Positions 1-10,189 are shown, counted from the stretch's first letter. The stretch is DNA of 64,000 nt from Aureococcus anophagefferens (GCF_000186865.1 NW_008705587.1:76602-140601); one strand, 5' to 3'. Made by a program: numbers and translations. The notes: generated by a model from the letters alone, not told the origin.

Positions 1-564
1 AAGTCGTAGGTCATGAGCGGCACGTAGGCGCCGTCGACGAGCGCCTCGTTCGTCTGCGGCGGGCGCGCGTGGGCGCGCGAAACCAACGGGACCGGACGCG
101 GCCGGGCCGACGAGCCTCCGCGGCCAGCGCGTGTCGGCGCGCACGTAGACGTGCGTGCGCTCGGCGCCCGGGATGTCGACGAGCCAGCGCTCGTGGCGCG
201 ACCCGTCGATGTCGACGTCCGCCTCCGCGAGCGCCGCCGTCGACGGGTACGCCGGCATCGGCATGGCCTCGCCGAGGTAGGACCGCTTGCAGTCCGGGTA
301 GGGCTCGCCGCGCACGGCGTACTCCTGCGCCGCGTCGTAGCGCCGCGTGAAGTTCTTGCCCGCGTCGAGGCCGAGGAGCACGGCGGCGCGGGCGCGCTTG
401 TTTACGTAGTCGTAGTCGAGCTGCACGCGGCGCAGCCAGGGCGGGTAGTCCTGCGCTCGGTCCACGAGGTGCGCCGTCGTCTCGACGACGGCGCGGAACT
501 GCAGCGGGAACTCGGGCGCGGCGCGGGCTAGAGTTGCGAGCAGCAAGCAGAGCCTTGGTACCAT
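1..564 (-). CDS. Secreted hypothetical protein, 3' end beyond the window
   Basis: Read as two exons, 112-564 and 1-53 (continuing past the edge), from an ATG at 564. The N-terminus MVPRLCLLLATLARAAPEF is a typical signal peptide, so the protein probably enters the secretory pathway. The visible mature part (about 165 residues) is rich in Tyr, Trp and Asp (for example QDYPPWLRRVQLDYDYV) and ends in VPLMTYD. I do not recognise a family. Frame 1 degrades into Pro/Ala-rich sequence at about 111, and a different frame with protein-like sequence (TNEALVDGAYVPLM) resumes at 53, which is why I place a 58-nt GT-AG intron there. Function unknown; the exon structure is moderately supported. Confidence 0.55.
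   Translation of the reverse strand, partial: MVPRLCLLLATLARAAPEFPLQFRAVVETTAHLVDRAQDYPPWLRRVQLDYDYVNKRARAAVLLGLDAGKNFTRRYDAAQEYAVRGEPYPDCKRSYLGEAMPMPAYPSTAALAEADVDIDGSRHERWLVDIPGAERTHVYVRADTRWPRRLVGPAASGPVGFARPRAPAADERGARRRRLRAAHDLRL
54..111 (-). other. Short spliceosomal intron (58 nt, GT-AG)
   Basis: On the minus strand the segment begins GTCGGCCC and ends CCGCCGCAG. Removing it joins two open frames in phase 0. It has no inverted termini and no flanking direct repeat, so it is an ordinary intron, not an introner. Inferred from frame only. Confidence 0.45.
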
Positions 565-685
565 AGTGCGAGGGCTGCCCCGTGGCTCGACCGTTGGGAG
601 TTCCGTTGGGCGACCCGGCGCACTTCGCGCGCACGAATCGCACCACGGAGAGCACGGCACTGTTGGCACGCGGCCAACTTTTACC

Positions 686-3600
686 CTAGAGCTCGCAGTT
701 GCCCTCGCTGCGGACCGGGTTCTCGACGTCGCCCGCGCCCGCGGACCGGGCGCGGGACGCGCGCGGCGCGCGCGGGAGCCGCGGGCGGCCCGGGGCCGTG
801 CTCGCGCGGCCCCGCGAGGGCCGCGCCGCGAGGGACGACTCGCGCCACGTGTCGACGAAGAGGAACTCGGAGAGGCGCGCGAGCGCGGACCGGCGCTTGC
901 CCGGCGTCGACTCGGACGGCTTCGGCGCGAGCTCGGACCAGTCGAGCCGGAGGACGCCCTCGAGGACGCAGCCGAGGTCCGACGACCCTCGCGTGAGCCG
1001 GACCTCGAAGGGCCCCGGCACCAGGGGCACCAATGCGTAGGCGGCGCCGTCGGCCTCGGAGCCCGCGGACGTCTCCGCGTCCGCCGTCTCCAAGCGCAAG
1101 AGGCAGTGGCGCGCGAGGCACCGGCGGACGTCGTCGGCCGTGACGGCGACGCCCCGGTCGGCCCAGGGCGCGCGCGCGACGTCGATGGCGGGCGCCCCCG
1201 CGGCGTCCAACGCCTCCGCGAGGCCCGCGAGGTGGCGGTCGGCCACGTCCGGGTCCTCCCAGGGCAGCGGGAAGACCATGGACGCGCGCGCGAGCCGGGA
1301 GACGTCCAGCTCCAGGTCGGGCGCCGCCGCGTGGCGGCCCGGGTCGATCTGCGCGGCGCCCAGCGGCGCCGGGCGCACGTGGAGGTGGGACGCGGCGACG
1401 CGGCACCGCTCGGNNNNNNNNNNNNNNNNNNNNNNNNNNNNNNNNNNNNNNNNNNNNNNNNNNGCTCCGCGGCCCGGGAGCGCCGCGTCGGCGTCGACCG
1501 AGCCCCGGAAGAGGTCCCGCCGCGCCGCGTCCGTGCGCAGGGAGAACCCGGCGCCGACGGCGCGGTGGTCGCTGCCCTCGACGGCGTCGAGGGACGCGTA
1601 GGAGACGCAGTCGAGGTCGTCGCGCCGCAGCGGCGCGCTGTGCGCGACGACGCGGTCCGTCCACGACGGCGGCCGGAGCCCCGCGCGCGCCGCCGCGGCG
1701 GAGATCGTGAGCTTCGGGTTCTCCGCGAGCCGCTGCTCCGCCGCGCGGCTCGCCGCGACGTCGCTCGGCTCGCCGCCGCCGCGCGGCCGCTTCTTCTCCT
1801 TGACGAGCGAGAAGAGGTCCGCGCGCGCCGCGGCGAGCAACGGCGCGTGCGCGTAGCCCTCGGACGCGGCGGCGCGCGCGCCGGCGACGTAGCGGTACGT
1901 CGGCGGGAAGTCGATGGGCGGCTCGGAAAAGCCGGCGAAGACGCGGCCCGCGGCCCGCTCCCGCCGCAGCTCGTCGTCGGCGAGCGCGTCGTCCCATAAC
2001 GCGCGCGCGTCCTCCAAATCGACGTCCGTCGCCGAGTCCGGGTCGTCGTGCGCGTCCGCGTCCGCGGCGCAGGCGCGGGCGACCTTGTCGAGCGTGTCGC
2101 GCGGCCGCGCCGTCGGCGCGCGGTAGTTCAGGTCTCCGAGGAAGAACGTGTGCGTCGCGGCGCCCAGGTGCGCGTCGCACGTCGCCGCGGGCCCGCGCAC
2201 GCCGAGGCCCTCGGCGGCCCGCGCGAGGGCGTCGCGCACCGCCGCGTGCCGCTTCTTCAGCTTCGCGCCGGCCTTGCCGTCCGCTGGGAGGTGGCAGCCG
2301 ACGAAGAGCAGCGTCGCGTCGTGGAACGTCACGAGGGCCGCGACGGCGCCCTTGTTCGGGAGGCCCGCCGCGCCCTGGGGGATGAGCGCGACGCCGTCGG
2401 CGGCGGACTCCGCCGCGACGGCCGGCGCCTCCCGGGGCTTCTCCGGCTTCGCGGCGGCGCCGGGCATCGCGATCGTCGGCGCCGCCTCCGGCGGCGCGGC
2501 CGCGGGCGGCGCGCCGTCGACGACCGGCGCCGGCGCCGCGCCGCCGCCGACGCGCGCGGCGCCGCGCCGCACGTCCGACGCCTTGGCGAAGACGGCCAGG
2601 CCGATGAACCCGTGGAAGCCGACGCCCGTGAGCGCGGAGCCGATGGCGCCCTTGCCGACGCACTCGTAGGCTTCGCCGCCGTCGCAGAGCACGCGCCGCG
2701 ACCGCGCGACGAGCTCGGCCCAGCAGAGGCACTCCTGGACCGCCAGCGCGTAGACGTCGTAGCCCCGGGGCAGCAGCGCCCGGAGCCTCTCCGCGACCTC
2801 GGCGTCGTCGCGCGCGCCCAGAAGCGCGGCGACGGTCGGCGCCTCCGCGCAGTTCGCCGTCGCGCACCAGACCTTCTTCTCCTCGTCCTCGAGACCCTCG
2901 TCCGCGAAGGACTCCAGGGAGGACTCCAGGGACGCCGGCGCGCCGCGCTCGGAGAAGCGCGGCTCCTCCGGCGGCGGCGGCTCCGACGCCCGGGGCGTCT
3001 CCCGGAGCTCGAGGCCCTTCGCGGAGCCGCGCCGCTCCGCGCGGTCGCCCACCTTGGGCACGCAGCAGAGCCGGTCCCAGAGGCCGTCGGACGTCGCCGT
3101 GAGCATCGCGAAGCAGAACCCGCCCAGCGGCGTCAGCGCGGACCGCGCCTGGGCAGCAAAAGGGTGATTCAACGTCGCTTAAAAAGGAGTGTTCCGCGCG
3201 CGAGCGTTCCAAAAAAAGCATCCACGCTTCGAGACCGTTCCGAGAGATGATCGCCCGTCCAAAAATTAGCCGAAACGAGTGGAAAACGGCCGAGATATGA
3301 GCCTTTGAAGTTGGGGAATTTCGCTCTCTTTTGCTGCCCTGGACCGCGCGAGCGCGAGCAGTTTCGCGCGCGCGTCCGCCGGCCGCGGCCCGAGCGCGAG
3401 CGCGGACGCGGCGACCTCGGGCCCCCAGCAGAGCGCGAAGGCGAGGACGTGGGCCCGCGCGCGGCGCCGCACGCGCCGCGCGCCCGACGACGGCGACCGA
3501 CCGAGCGCGCGCTCGACGCGCGAGTGGACCCAGAACGCGTACAGGAACGCGAGGACGACCCAGAGGCCGAAGCCCAGCGCGTGGGCCTCGTTCTCCGCGT

Positions 3601-4132
3601 CGCCGCCGATCCAGCACCAGGCCAGGTGCGCCTGGGGGCCGAAGGACCCCAGCGCGAGCGCCGCGGCGGACGCGGCGACGGCCGCGCCGGAGCCGAGCGT
3701 CGCGTAGCGCCGGAACCGCCGCTGGATGCCGCTCGACGGCTCGCCGAAGACCACGAGGCGGAGCACGGCGCGCTGGAGCCCGACGCCGTGGGCGACGACG
3801 GCGCCGAGGGACGCGAGCTGGAAGAGCGCGGCCTGGGCCTCGCAGCCGCCGTTCGAGGATTCCGCCGCGGAGCGGCCGACGACGACGGCGGCGGCCTGGA
3901 GCTGGTAGAAGCACAGCACGAGCGCCTGGAAGAGCTCGACGACGGAGCAGCTCCGATTGAGGGAGGCGTGCGCGGACGCGACCGTCGCGCGGGGGCAAAA
4001 GTTCTTCAGAGGCACGACGACGGTCCACCAGGGGCAGACGCCCTTGCGCGCCCAGAAGCCGGCGAGCGCCCAGCTCGTCGTTATCAGGGACAGCGACCCG
4101 CTGCAGCGCGACAGGAGCGCGCAGGTGATCAT
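686..4132 (-). CDS. Seven-transmembrane receptor fused to inositol polyphosphate phosphatase (GPCR-IPPc)
   Basis: Two exons, 3350-4132 and 686-3148, separated by introner copy 1; splicing restores LALARSALTPLGGF in phase 0. Residues 1-280 hold seven hydrophobic helices, and the last (LTPLGGFCFAMLTA) resembles helix 7 of cAMP-receptor-like GPCRs. After a short acidic linker, residues about 355-800 form an endonuclease/phosphatase-fold IPPc domain: VQEC near 398, GDLNYR near 600, PPTYRY near 677, PSWTDRV near 755 and SDHRAV near 787, so the catalytic set looks intact. It should remove a 5-phosphate from phosphoinositides or inositol phosphates at a membrane. A 50-N gap (1414-1463) interrupts the C-terminal region, whose length there is uncertain. 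Oomycete 'GPCR-bigrams' are the nearest known idea; ligand and coupling are unknown. ATG at 4132 is the first in frame. Confidence 0.8.
1414..1463. other. Assembly gap (50 N)
   Basis: Run of N within the C-terminal coding part of the receptor-phosphatase gene. The reading frame is continuous on both sides at this size, but 50 is a conventional placeholder and the true length is unknown. Confidence 0.99.
3149..3349 (-). mobile_element. Introner element copy 1 (family 1, subfamily I), spliced as a GC-AG intron
   Basis: The element occupies 3149-3341 (193 bp) with perfect 12-nt terminal inverted repeats GGGCAGCAAAAG / CTTTTGCTGCCC. It is flanked by the 8-bp duplication GACCGCGC (3141-3148 and 3342-3349). 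In the sense of the minus-strand gene the intron starts in the duplication (GCGCGGTC) and ends with the element terminus CTGCCCAG. Removal leaves one copy of the target and restores the frame (phase 0). In the gene sense the element has the same polarity as copy 4 and the opposite one to copies 2, 3, 5 and 6. Confidence 0.93.
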
Positions 4133-4413
4133 GTTTCGTTTAGCTCATTCCGGCTCCATCGCATGGTCGAGGGGTGAAATTAGGCTGCACCATTCCTTCA
4201 GCTCAAGTCGGCTCTGAGAAGCCCGGCCGTCACGCTCACTCCCAGCGGCTTCTCCCGACGTTCAGCACGCGCGCCGGAGCTCCCGCGAGTGTCCCGACAC
4301 TCGTACGGTCCCCCGAAGACCGCGCATCACCTAGCCGAAATACCCCGCGGCCCCGTTTCACAACCACAGCGCTCTGACGAGGGCCCGGATATCCCGAAGC
4401 GCTCGCATTCAAG
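4133..4413. promoter_or_regulatory. Divergent intergenic region
   Basis: 281 bp between the starts of the receptor-phosphatase gene (minus) and the small membrane-protein gene (plus). It must contain both promoters and is less GC-rich than the flanking coding sequence. No TATA box or other element can be assigned. Confidence 0.4.
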
Positions 4414-4950
4414 ATGGCGCAGGCCAAGGCCGAGGACGTGATCGTGACCGGCACCTACGTGACACTCTCCCCGGAGACGGCGGCGCTGCCCCTCGCGGAG
4501 ATGCCCGTCGCGGAGCCGGCGACCGTCGCGACGGCGGACGTCGTCGTCGACGACGGCGACGCGGCGCTCGCCGCGCGGCTCCAGGCCGAGGAGGACCTGC
4601 TCGCGGCGGGCGCGCCGGCGCCGCCGGCGATCCGCACGCGCTTCGTCGAGAGCCACTACTACGGTCCGGCTTCTTTCCTGAGCTCGCTGATGCTGTTCTG
4701 CATCTTCCCGCCGTGCGCGATCGTCCCCTGCATCGCGCCCTGCGACACGCACGCCTACGCCATCGTCGCCGACGACGCCGAGCCCGCGGTCTTCGCGCGC
4801 CGGCGCCGCGCGCGCCACCTCTTCGTCCGCGTGCCATCGGGCACGCGGCCGGGCGACGTCGTCCAGACCACGGCGCCGGACGGCCGCGTCGTCTCCGCGC
4901 GCGTGCCCCTCCGCACGGGGCCCGGCGACATGCTCCGCATCGACTTCTAG
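4414..4950 (+). CDS. Small Cys-rich membrane-associated protein, unknown function
   Basis: 178 residues from ATG 4414. The N-terminal 80 residues are acidic and Ala/Val-rich. A hydrophobic Cys/Pro segment follows at about 85-110 (FCIFPPCAIVPCIAPC), reminiscent of membrane-associated Cys-rich proteins. The C-terminal 60 residues contain a motif used twice, VRVPSGTRPGDVV and ARVPLRTGPGDML, of the VxVPxGxxPGD type seen in many protist proteins. No known domain can be named with confidence. Confidence 0.65.
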   Translation: MAQAKAEDVIVTGTYVTLSPETAALPLAEMPVAEPATVATADVVVDDGDAALAARLQAEEDLLAAGAPAPPAIRTRFVESHYYGPASFLSSLMLFCIFPPCAIVPCIAPCDTHAYAIVADDAEPAVFARRRRARHLFVRVPSGTRPGDVVQTTAPDGRVVSARVPLRTGPGDMLRIDF

Positions 4951-5338
4951 GGACGGCGGACGCTGAGCCCCCTCCCCCCTTGTTTTAATGGCCCCGTTCT
5001 CTTAGCAGAGGGATCGTGAGAGGTGTTGAGATGGGGACGCGGTCACCGGTAGGTTCATTCAAGATCGGTGATGCGCATCGCGCCGTATAAACGACGGGCC
5101 CTCCCGTCTACGGCCACGTCCGGAAGCCCCCCAGACCTCGGACGTCGTACGCGAGACCGAACGAGGAGGAGAGGACGCACGTAGCCCCTCCCAGGCCAAT
5201 GTTGAATGATTGTTGAGGCTCGCCGAGCCGGCTCTCCAAACATTGGCGCCAACGGGAGCGCGTTTTGATCTCGACCGCGGCGGTGGCAAAAGACAACGTA
5301 GTAGACCCACGCAAGCCGCTACGCGACGCCACGATACG
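4951..5338. other. Intergenic region, no gene seen
   Basis: 388 bp between the small membrane-protein gene and the AAA+ ATPase gene. An in-frame extension of the ATPase exists from a TTG at 5210, but its sequence is not protein-like, so the region is treated as 3' and 5' untranslated sequence. Confidence 0.5.
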
Positions 5339-6595
5339 ATGGCCACGGCGTCGTCGTCGTCGACGAGTGCCGACGCGACGACCACCGCGGACGCCGACGT
5401 CGTGTCGCGCCTGCGCCTGAGCTACGCGCCGCAGACGACGCGCCACCGCGAGCGCGAGTACGGCACGATCCTCGAGTTCTTCGAGGCGCGGCTGGCGACG
5501 ACGTCCGGCGGGAGCCTCTACGTCTGCGGCGCGCCGGGCACGGGCAAGACGCTCCACGTGGAGCGCGCGCGCGACGCCGCGGTCGGCGAGTCGAAGCGCG
5601 CCGTCGTCGTGAGCCTCCGGGGCACGGCCTTCGGGTCCGGCGACGCCTTCGCGCGCGCCGTCGGCGCCGGCGCCTGCCCGAAGCTCTCCTGGAGCGGCCT
5701 CGGCGCCAAGGAGGCGCTCGCGCGGCTCGCGGAGCGCTGCGGCGCGCCGAGGGCCGGCGAGAAGCGGAAGCGCGACGACAAGGTCGTCAAGATCGTCGTC
5801 GTCGACGAGATCGACTCCCTCGTCGCCGTCGCCGGCGACGCCCTGCGGCGCGTCTTCCGCATCGCGTCGGCGCCCGGGAGCCGCCTCGCGCTCGTCGGCG
5901 TCGCGAACGCGGCGGACGTGCCGCGGCGCGCGTTCTTCGGCGACGACGCCGCGTACGCGGAGGACGGCGACCGCGTCGTCACCGTCGTCTTCCGGCCCTA
6001 CGGCCACGCCCAGCTCGTCGACATCGTCGCCCAGCGCGCGGGCGAAAACGTCTTTGCGCGGCCCGCGCTCGAGTTCTGCGCGCGGAAAGTCGCGGCGACG
6101 ACCGGCGACGCGCGGCGCGCGCTCGACGTCTGCCGCCGCGCGCTGGCCATCCGCGACGCCGACGGCGCCGGCGCGCCCGTGACCCTCGCCCAGGCCGCGC
6201 GCGCGGTCCGCGAGACGCTCGGCGGCGCCGCCGCCGGGCCGCTGTCCGCGGTGCCGACGCTGCCGCACCACGCGCACGTCGCGCTCCACGCGGCGCTGGG
6301 CCTCGCCGCGAGCGCCGACGACAAGGCCTTCTCCAAGGCGGGGCTCCGCGCGGCCTACGCGCGCGCGTGCCCCAACGTCGCCGGCGGCCTCGACGTCGCC
6401 GCCGCCGCGGACGACTCGCTCGGCCTGCTCGTCGCCGCGGGCCTCGTCGGCGACGCGCCGGACAAGCGGCCGAAGAAGGCCAAGCTCCGCAACCCGGGCC
6501 AGGCCAAGCTCCGCGTCCTCGTCGACGTCGACGACGCGCGGCGCGCGCTCCAGGCGTCCGCGCGGACGTCCGCGCTCGCGACGCGCGCCGCCTAG
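5339..6595 (+). CDS. CDC6/ORC1-type AAA+ ATPase (replication initiation)
   Basis: 418 residues from ATG 5339. The protein has the layout of the Orc1/Cdc6 family: an N-terminal lead-in ending ETT-like (TRHREREYGTILEFF), Walker A GAPGTGKT at about 64-71, Walker B VVVDEID at about 153-159, a sensor-1 region (LVGVANAADVP), and a sensor-2/lid region (TTGDARRALDVCRRAL) near 255-275. The C-terminal third fits the winged-helix DNA-binding module. In this family the protein loads the MCM helicase at origins with ATP. It lacks the BAH domain of animal and plant ORC1, so CDC6 is the likelier identity, but the sequence alone does not settle it. A shorter reading from this ATG is preferred over the TTG-started extension at 5210. 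Confidence 0.85.
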   Translation: MATASSSSTSADATTTADADVVSRLRLSYAPQTTRHREREYGTILEFFEARLATTSGGSLYVCGAPGTGKTLHVERARDAAVGESKRAVVVSLRGTAFGSGDAFARAVGAGACPKLSWSGLGAKEALARLAERCGAPRAGEKRKRDDKVVKIVVVDEIDSLVAVAGDALRRVFRIASAPGSRLALVGVANAADVPRRAFFGDDAAYAEDGDRVVTVVFRPYGHAQLVDIVAQRAGENVFARPALEFCARKVAATTGDARRALDVCRRALAIRDADGAGAPVTLAQAARAVRETLGGAAAGPLSAVPTLPHHAHVALHAALGLAASADDKAFSKAGLRAAYARACPNVAGGLDVAAAADDSLGLLVAAGLVGDAPDKRPKKAKLRNPGQAKLRVLVDVDDARRALQASARTSALATRAA

Positions 6596-6633
6596 GCGCC
6601 CGCTCGTGAGAAAACCCCCTTCGCTTCGGACTC

Positions 6634-8637
6634 TTAGGCCTCCACGCCGAGGCGCTTGAAGTACGCGTCCTCGTTGGGCGGCCGGCCGAGGAAGTTGGCG
6701 ATCATCGTCGCGCCGGGCTCCGCGGCGCCCGGCGCGAGCACGAGATCCCGGAGCCGCCGGCCCTCGGCCGCGTCGAGCGCGTCGCCGAAGCGCGCGTAGG
6801 CGTCGACGGCGTAGATCTCGGACCACAGATAGCCGTAGTAGGCGCAGTCGTAGCCGATGGCCATGTGGTACCAGCTGCTCGCGAAGTGCGTGCCGTCGAT
6901 CTCCTCGAGGTTCGAGTACTCCCGCACGAGGGGCCCGTAGAGCTTGACGACGTCCACGGCCCCCGCCGACGAGTGCATGGCCATGTCGTAGGCGCACATG
7001 GACAGGTAGCGCGCGTTGCCGACGCCCGCGAGCAGGTGGCGGCTCTCCGCGAGCGCGGCGACGACGTCCGCGGGAATCTCGGACCCGTCGGCCGCGCGCG
7101 TCGCGAGCTTGGCGAGCATGGGCGCCGCGTAGACCCACTGCTGGCAGAGCATGGACGGCACCTCGAGAAAGTCCATCTCGACGCCGCCGGGCCAGGGCAC
7201 CATGGGCCAGGCCCAGCTCAGGATCGCGGGCTTCGCGTCGCCCGCCAACGCGTGGAAGACGTGGCCGAGCTCGTGGAGCAGCGTCTCGACCTCGCGGAAG
7301 CGCATGAAGCCCGCGGCGTCGCCCATGTTGCCCAGCACGGCGCACGCGTTGGGGGACTCGCCCGCGGCGGGCCGGAGCGGCACGACCATCTGGTGGCCGA
7401 ACTTGCCCGGCCGCGACTTCAGGTCCAAGGCGACGTGGCCCAGGACCTTGGCGCCGTCGCGGATCGCGTACAAGTCCACGTCCTCGTGCCACAAGCGCGC
7501 GTCGGCGAGCGGGCCGTCGACGGAGAAGCCCAGCACGTCCTCGCCGAGCGCCCGGATCGCCGCGGGCACGACCCGGTCCATCGGGAAGAAGGGCTTCAGC
7601 GATTCCTCGTCGATGCCGAGGTCCGCCTTGATCTGGCGGCTGTAGTAGGCCACGTCCCAGGCGTCGACGCGCGCCGCGCCCGGGTGCTCGAGCCGCTTCT
7701 TCTCGAGCAGCCGCGCGAGGTCCCGGTCCCGGAGCGGCCGCAGCTTCGACGCGACGCGGTCGAGGAAGCCGTTCACGGTCGCCGGCGTCGCCGCCATTTT
7801 GGAAGATAGGGCCGCGGCCGCGTGGTTCTCCGCGCCGAGGAGCCGCGCGAGGCGCGCCCGGAGCTCGACGATGCGGTTCAGGCGCGCGACGTTCTCCGGG
7901 CACTTGGACTGGCCCGCGGCCATGGCGCGCTTCCGCGTCGCCGGCGAGGCGCAGCTCTGGAGCACGGGCGTCAGCGTCGGCGCCTTCAGGGACACGTCGC
8001 GCGTCGCGCCGCCGTCGCGGCTCGGTAAAGCCGCGATCGCCGCGGGCGACAGCCCCGCCAGCTCGGCCTCGGCGAACGTGACGTAGCTCGCGTCGACGTT
8101 GATGGCCTGCTCGAAGGCCGCGCAGAGCTGGCCGAGCTCCGCGCGGACCGCGGCGACGTCGCTCCGCGCGGCCGCGTCGTCCAGGCCCAGCCCGTTGGCT
8201 TCGAAGAGCGCGACGTGGCGCCGGAGCGCCTCGGCCCGCCGCGCGTCGCCGGGGGCCTGCGCCCGCAGCGCCGCGTAGACGCCCGCGTCGCCGTGCGCGC
8301 GCTGGAACGCGTCGATGAGAGCGCGCTTCGCCGCGGCGCCCGCGTCGCGCGCGGCGTCGTCGGTCGCGACGAGCGCGGGCAGGCAGACCTCCGCGGACGC
8401 GGCGGCGACGGCGTCCGTCGCGCCGATCCAGTCCGCGCCCGCGTCGCCCGACGCGCCCGACGCGATGCGCGCGACGGCGGCGTCGAGGCCCGCGACGAGC
8501 GCCGCGGACTTGGCGGCGATCTCCGACGCCGACGCCTCGAAGTTGAGCTTGAGGTGCGGGCAGGCCAGCGACGCGCGCGCGCTCAACGCCGACATGGGGC
8601 GCGCGAGGCCGAGCAGCAAGGCGAGCCTGGCGCGCAT
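6634..8637 (-). CDS. M3-family zinc oligopeptidase (thimet oligopeptidase / oligopeptidase A type)
   Basis: 667 residues from ATG 8637, the usual length for the family. The zinc site HELGHVFHAL lies near residue 455, with the downstream Glu-containing region (EVPSMLCQQW) in place. These enzymes cut peptides of up to about 20 residues and act in cytosol, mitochondria or plastids. The first 25 residues (MRARLALLLGLARPMSALSA) are hydrophobic and positively charged and could be an organelle or secretory leader. It converges with the ATPase gene with only 38 bp between stop codons. Confidence 0.9.
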   Translation of the reverse strand: MRARLALLLGLARPMSALSARASLACPHLKLNFEASASEIAAKSAALVAGLDAAVARIASGASGDAGADWIGATDAVAAASAEVCLPALVATDDAARDAGAAAKRALIDAFQRAHGDAGVYAALRAQAPGDARRAEALRRHVALFEANGLGLDDAAARSDVAAVRAELGQLCAAFEQAINVDASYVTFAEAELAGLSPAAIAALPSRDGGATRDVSLKAPTLTPVLQSCASPATRKRAMAAGQSKCPENVARLNRIVELRARLARLLGAENHAAAALSSKMAATPATVNGFLDRVASKLRPLRDRDLARLLEKKRLEHPGAARVDAWDVAYYSRQIKADLGIDEESLKPFFPMDRVVPAAIRALGEDVLGFSVDGPLADARLWHEDVDLYAIRDGAKVLGHVALDLKSRPGKFGHQMVVPLRPAAGESPNACAVLGNMGDAAGFMRFREVETLLHELGHVFHALAGDAKPAILSWAWPMVPWPGGVEMDFLEVPSMLCQQWVYAAPMLAKLATRAADGSEIPADVVAALAESRHLLAGVGNARYLSMCAYDMAMHSSAGAVDVVKLYGPLVREYSNLEEIDGTHFASSWYHMAIGYDCAYYGYLWSEIYAVDAYARFGDALDAAEGRRLRDLVLAPGAAEPGATMIANFLGRPPNEDAYFKRLGVEA

Positions 8638-8801
8638 GCAACGAGGCGAGTCGTGGATCCCCCGCGCGCCGGCACCAATGCAGCAGCTATTGCCACTCGG
8701 TTTTTGCGACCTTTTTTAGCCTGTGCAAGTTCGCATTGATGCCGCGGCATTGAAGGTGGCGGCAATGACATGGGTTGAGACACCCCTGTTGTGAGTGGCA
8801 T

Positions 8802-10184
8802 ATGGCAGCCTTGAGCAGCCCCAACGCGGACACCTGGATCTCGCTCTTCACGGTGGGCGGCGTCGAGGGGCTGCCCGTGGAGACTATCCAACGTGCCCTC
8901 GTGCGCCAGGGCGTCGAGCTCGATTCGCCCAAGGGCGAGGTGATCCCCAAGGGGACGCGCATCTTCGCCTACGCCGCCGCCGAGTCGTCGACGCGCGTCG
9001 AGCGCGTGCTCGTGCGCGGCCAGGGCCCGACGGGCATCCACGGCTGGGTGAGCAGCAAGTTCCTCCCGCCCGCGCCTTCGGCCGCGGCCGCGCGCAAGGT
9101 CTTCGACGACAAGACTTTAGCCGCCGCCGTGCGCGTCGTGCCGCCCCTCGAGCCGCTGGCGCTCGAGGAACGGGCGACGCCCGGCGGCCTCGCCTACAGC
9201 TTCGGGCGCGCGGGCCGCAGCGCCAGGGACGCCAAGGCGCCGGCGCCGTTGGTCGTGTTCGCGCACGGCGCGGGATTCAACCGCGGCACGTGGCTGCCCG
9301 CGCTCCGCGAGCTCCACGCGAGGCTCTGGGACAATTCCGTCGTCTACGACGTCCTCGCCCTGGACTGGACGGCGCACGGGCGGTCGCGCGGGCTCGACGG
9401 CGACGGACCGCCGAGCGCGGGCCGCTACGTCTGGCGCGACGTCTTCCCGCGGGACGTCGCGGAGCTGCTGGAAGCGGAGGGCGGCGCGCGGCCCGTCTAC
9501 GGCGTCGGCCACTCCATGGGCGGCGCGGGGCTGGTACTGGCGGAGCTCGAGAAACCGGGCACGTTCCGGGGGCTCCTCCTCGTGGACCCCATCGTCGCGC
9601 GGCCGCCGCCGGAGGTCGACGACGACCCGGCGCCCGAGTCCATGCCCAACGTCGCCATGGCCTGCGCGCGGCGGTCCAAATTCGACGACTGCGACTCCAA
9701 GGCCGACGTCGCCGCCTATTTCCGCACCGTCGGCTGCGTGGGGTGGCGGGACGCGGCCGTCGAGGCCTACGTGGACTACGGCGTGGACGACGACATGGCG
9801 CTGACCTGCGCGGGCAAGGCCGAGGCGTCGGTCTACCTCGCCGTCGCGCGGGGCCTCGCGGACGCGTTCCCGCGGCTCGGCGAGCTCTCGTGTCCGGTCC
9901 ACGTCGCGACGGGCGGCAAGTCGCGCGCGCTCGCGCACCTGGACCATTTGCCGGACACGATGGAGGAGATCCTGCGCCCCGTCGCCGCGGCGTGCGCGCA
10001 CCCGCTCCGGGGCGCGCTCGCGCTGCCCGGCGACGTCGACGCGGCGTTTTCCCTCGCGGGCCGCGGCGCCTACCTCGTCGTCGCCAAGGACGTCGGCCAC
10101 GACGTCATGATGGAGGTGCCGGCCTGGACCGCGGCGCTCGTCGCCGCGTCCCTCGACGAGCTCGCCGAGCGGCGCTGGGGCTAA
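8802..10184 (+). CDS. Alpha/beta hydrolase
   Basis: 460 residues from ATG 8802; a TTG-started extension from 8775 is less likely. The N-terminal 120 residues contain a possible SH3-like module (GTRIFAY ... GIHGWVSSKFL). The hydrolase core starts near 150 with the oxyanion motif FAHGAGFN. The nucleophile elbow GHSMGG sits near 235 and a C-terminal His in GHDVMM near 432. These support a working Ser-Asp-His esterase or lipase-type enzyme. The substrate cannot be read from the sequence. Stop codon 10182-10184 lies 5 bp from the convergent transporter gene's stop. Confidence 0.85.
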   Translation: MAALSSPNADTWISLFTVGGVEGLPVETIQRALVRQGVELDSPKGEVIPKGTRIFAYAAAESSTRVERVLVRGQGPTGIHGWVSSKFLPPAPSAAAARKVFDDKTLAAAVRVVPPLEPLALEERATPGGLAYSFGRAGRSARDAKAPAPLVVFAHGAGFNRGTWLPALRELHARLWDNSVVYDVLALDWTAHGRSRGLDGDGPPSAGRYVWRDVFPRDVAELLEAEGGARPVYGVGHSMGGAGLVLAELEKPGTFRGLLLVDPIVARPPPEVDDDPAPESMPNVAMACARRSKFDDCDSKADVAAYFRTVGCVGWRDAAVEAYVDYGVDDDMALTCAGKAEASVYLAVARGLADAFPRLGELSCPVHVATGGKSRALAHLDHLPDTMEEILRPVAAACAHPLRGALALPGDVDAAFSLAGRGAYLVVAKDVGHDVMMEVPAWTAALVAASLDELAERRWG

Positions 10185-10189
10185 TCACG

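Noticed and set aside
566..1999. Very long open frames opposite to or in shifted frame of real genes (also at 681-4028, 5108-8641, 20484-22598, 35641-38499 and many others)
   Set aside because: Low-complexity Arg/Ala/Gly/Pro composition without family motifs; these are shadows caused by few stop codons in very GC-rich DNA.
3149..3349. Introner copies interpreted as small non-coding RNA genes
   Set aside because: All copies lie inside coding genes, carry target duplications and splice out in frame; no Pol III boxes or conserved stem layout are seen.
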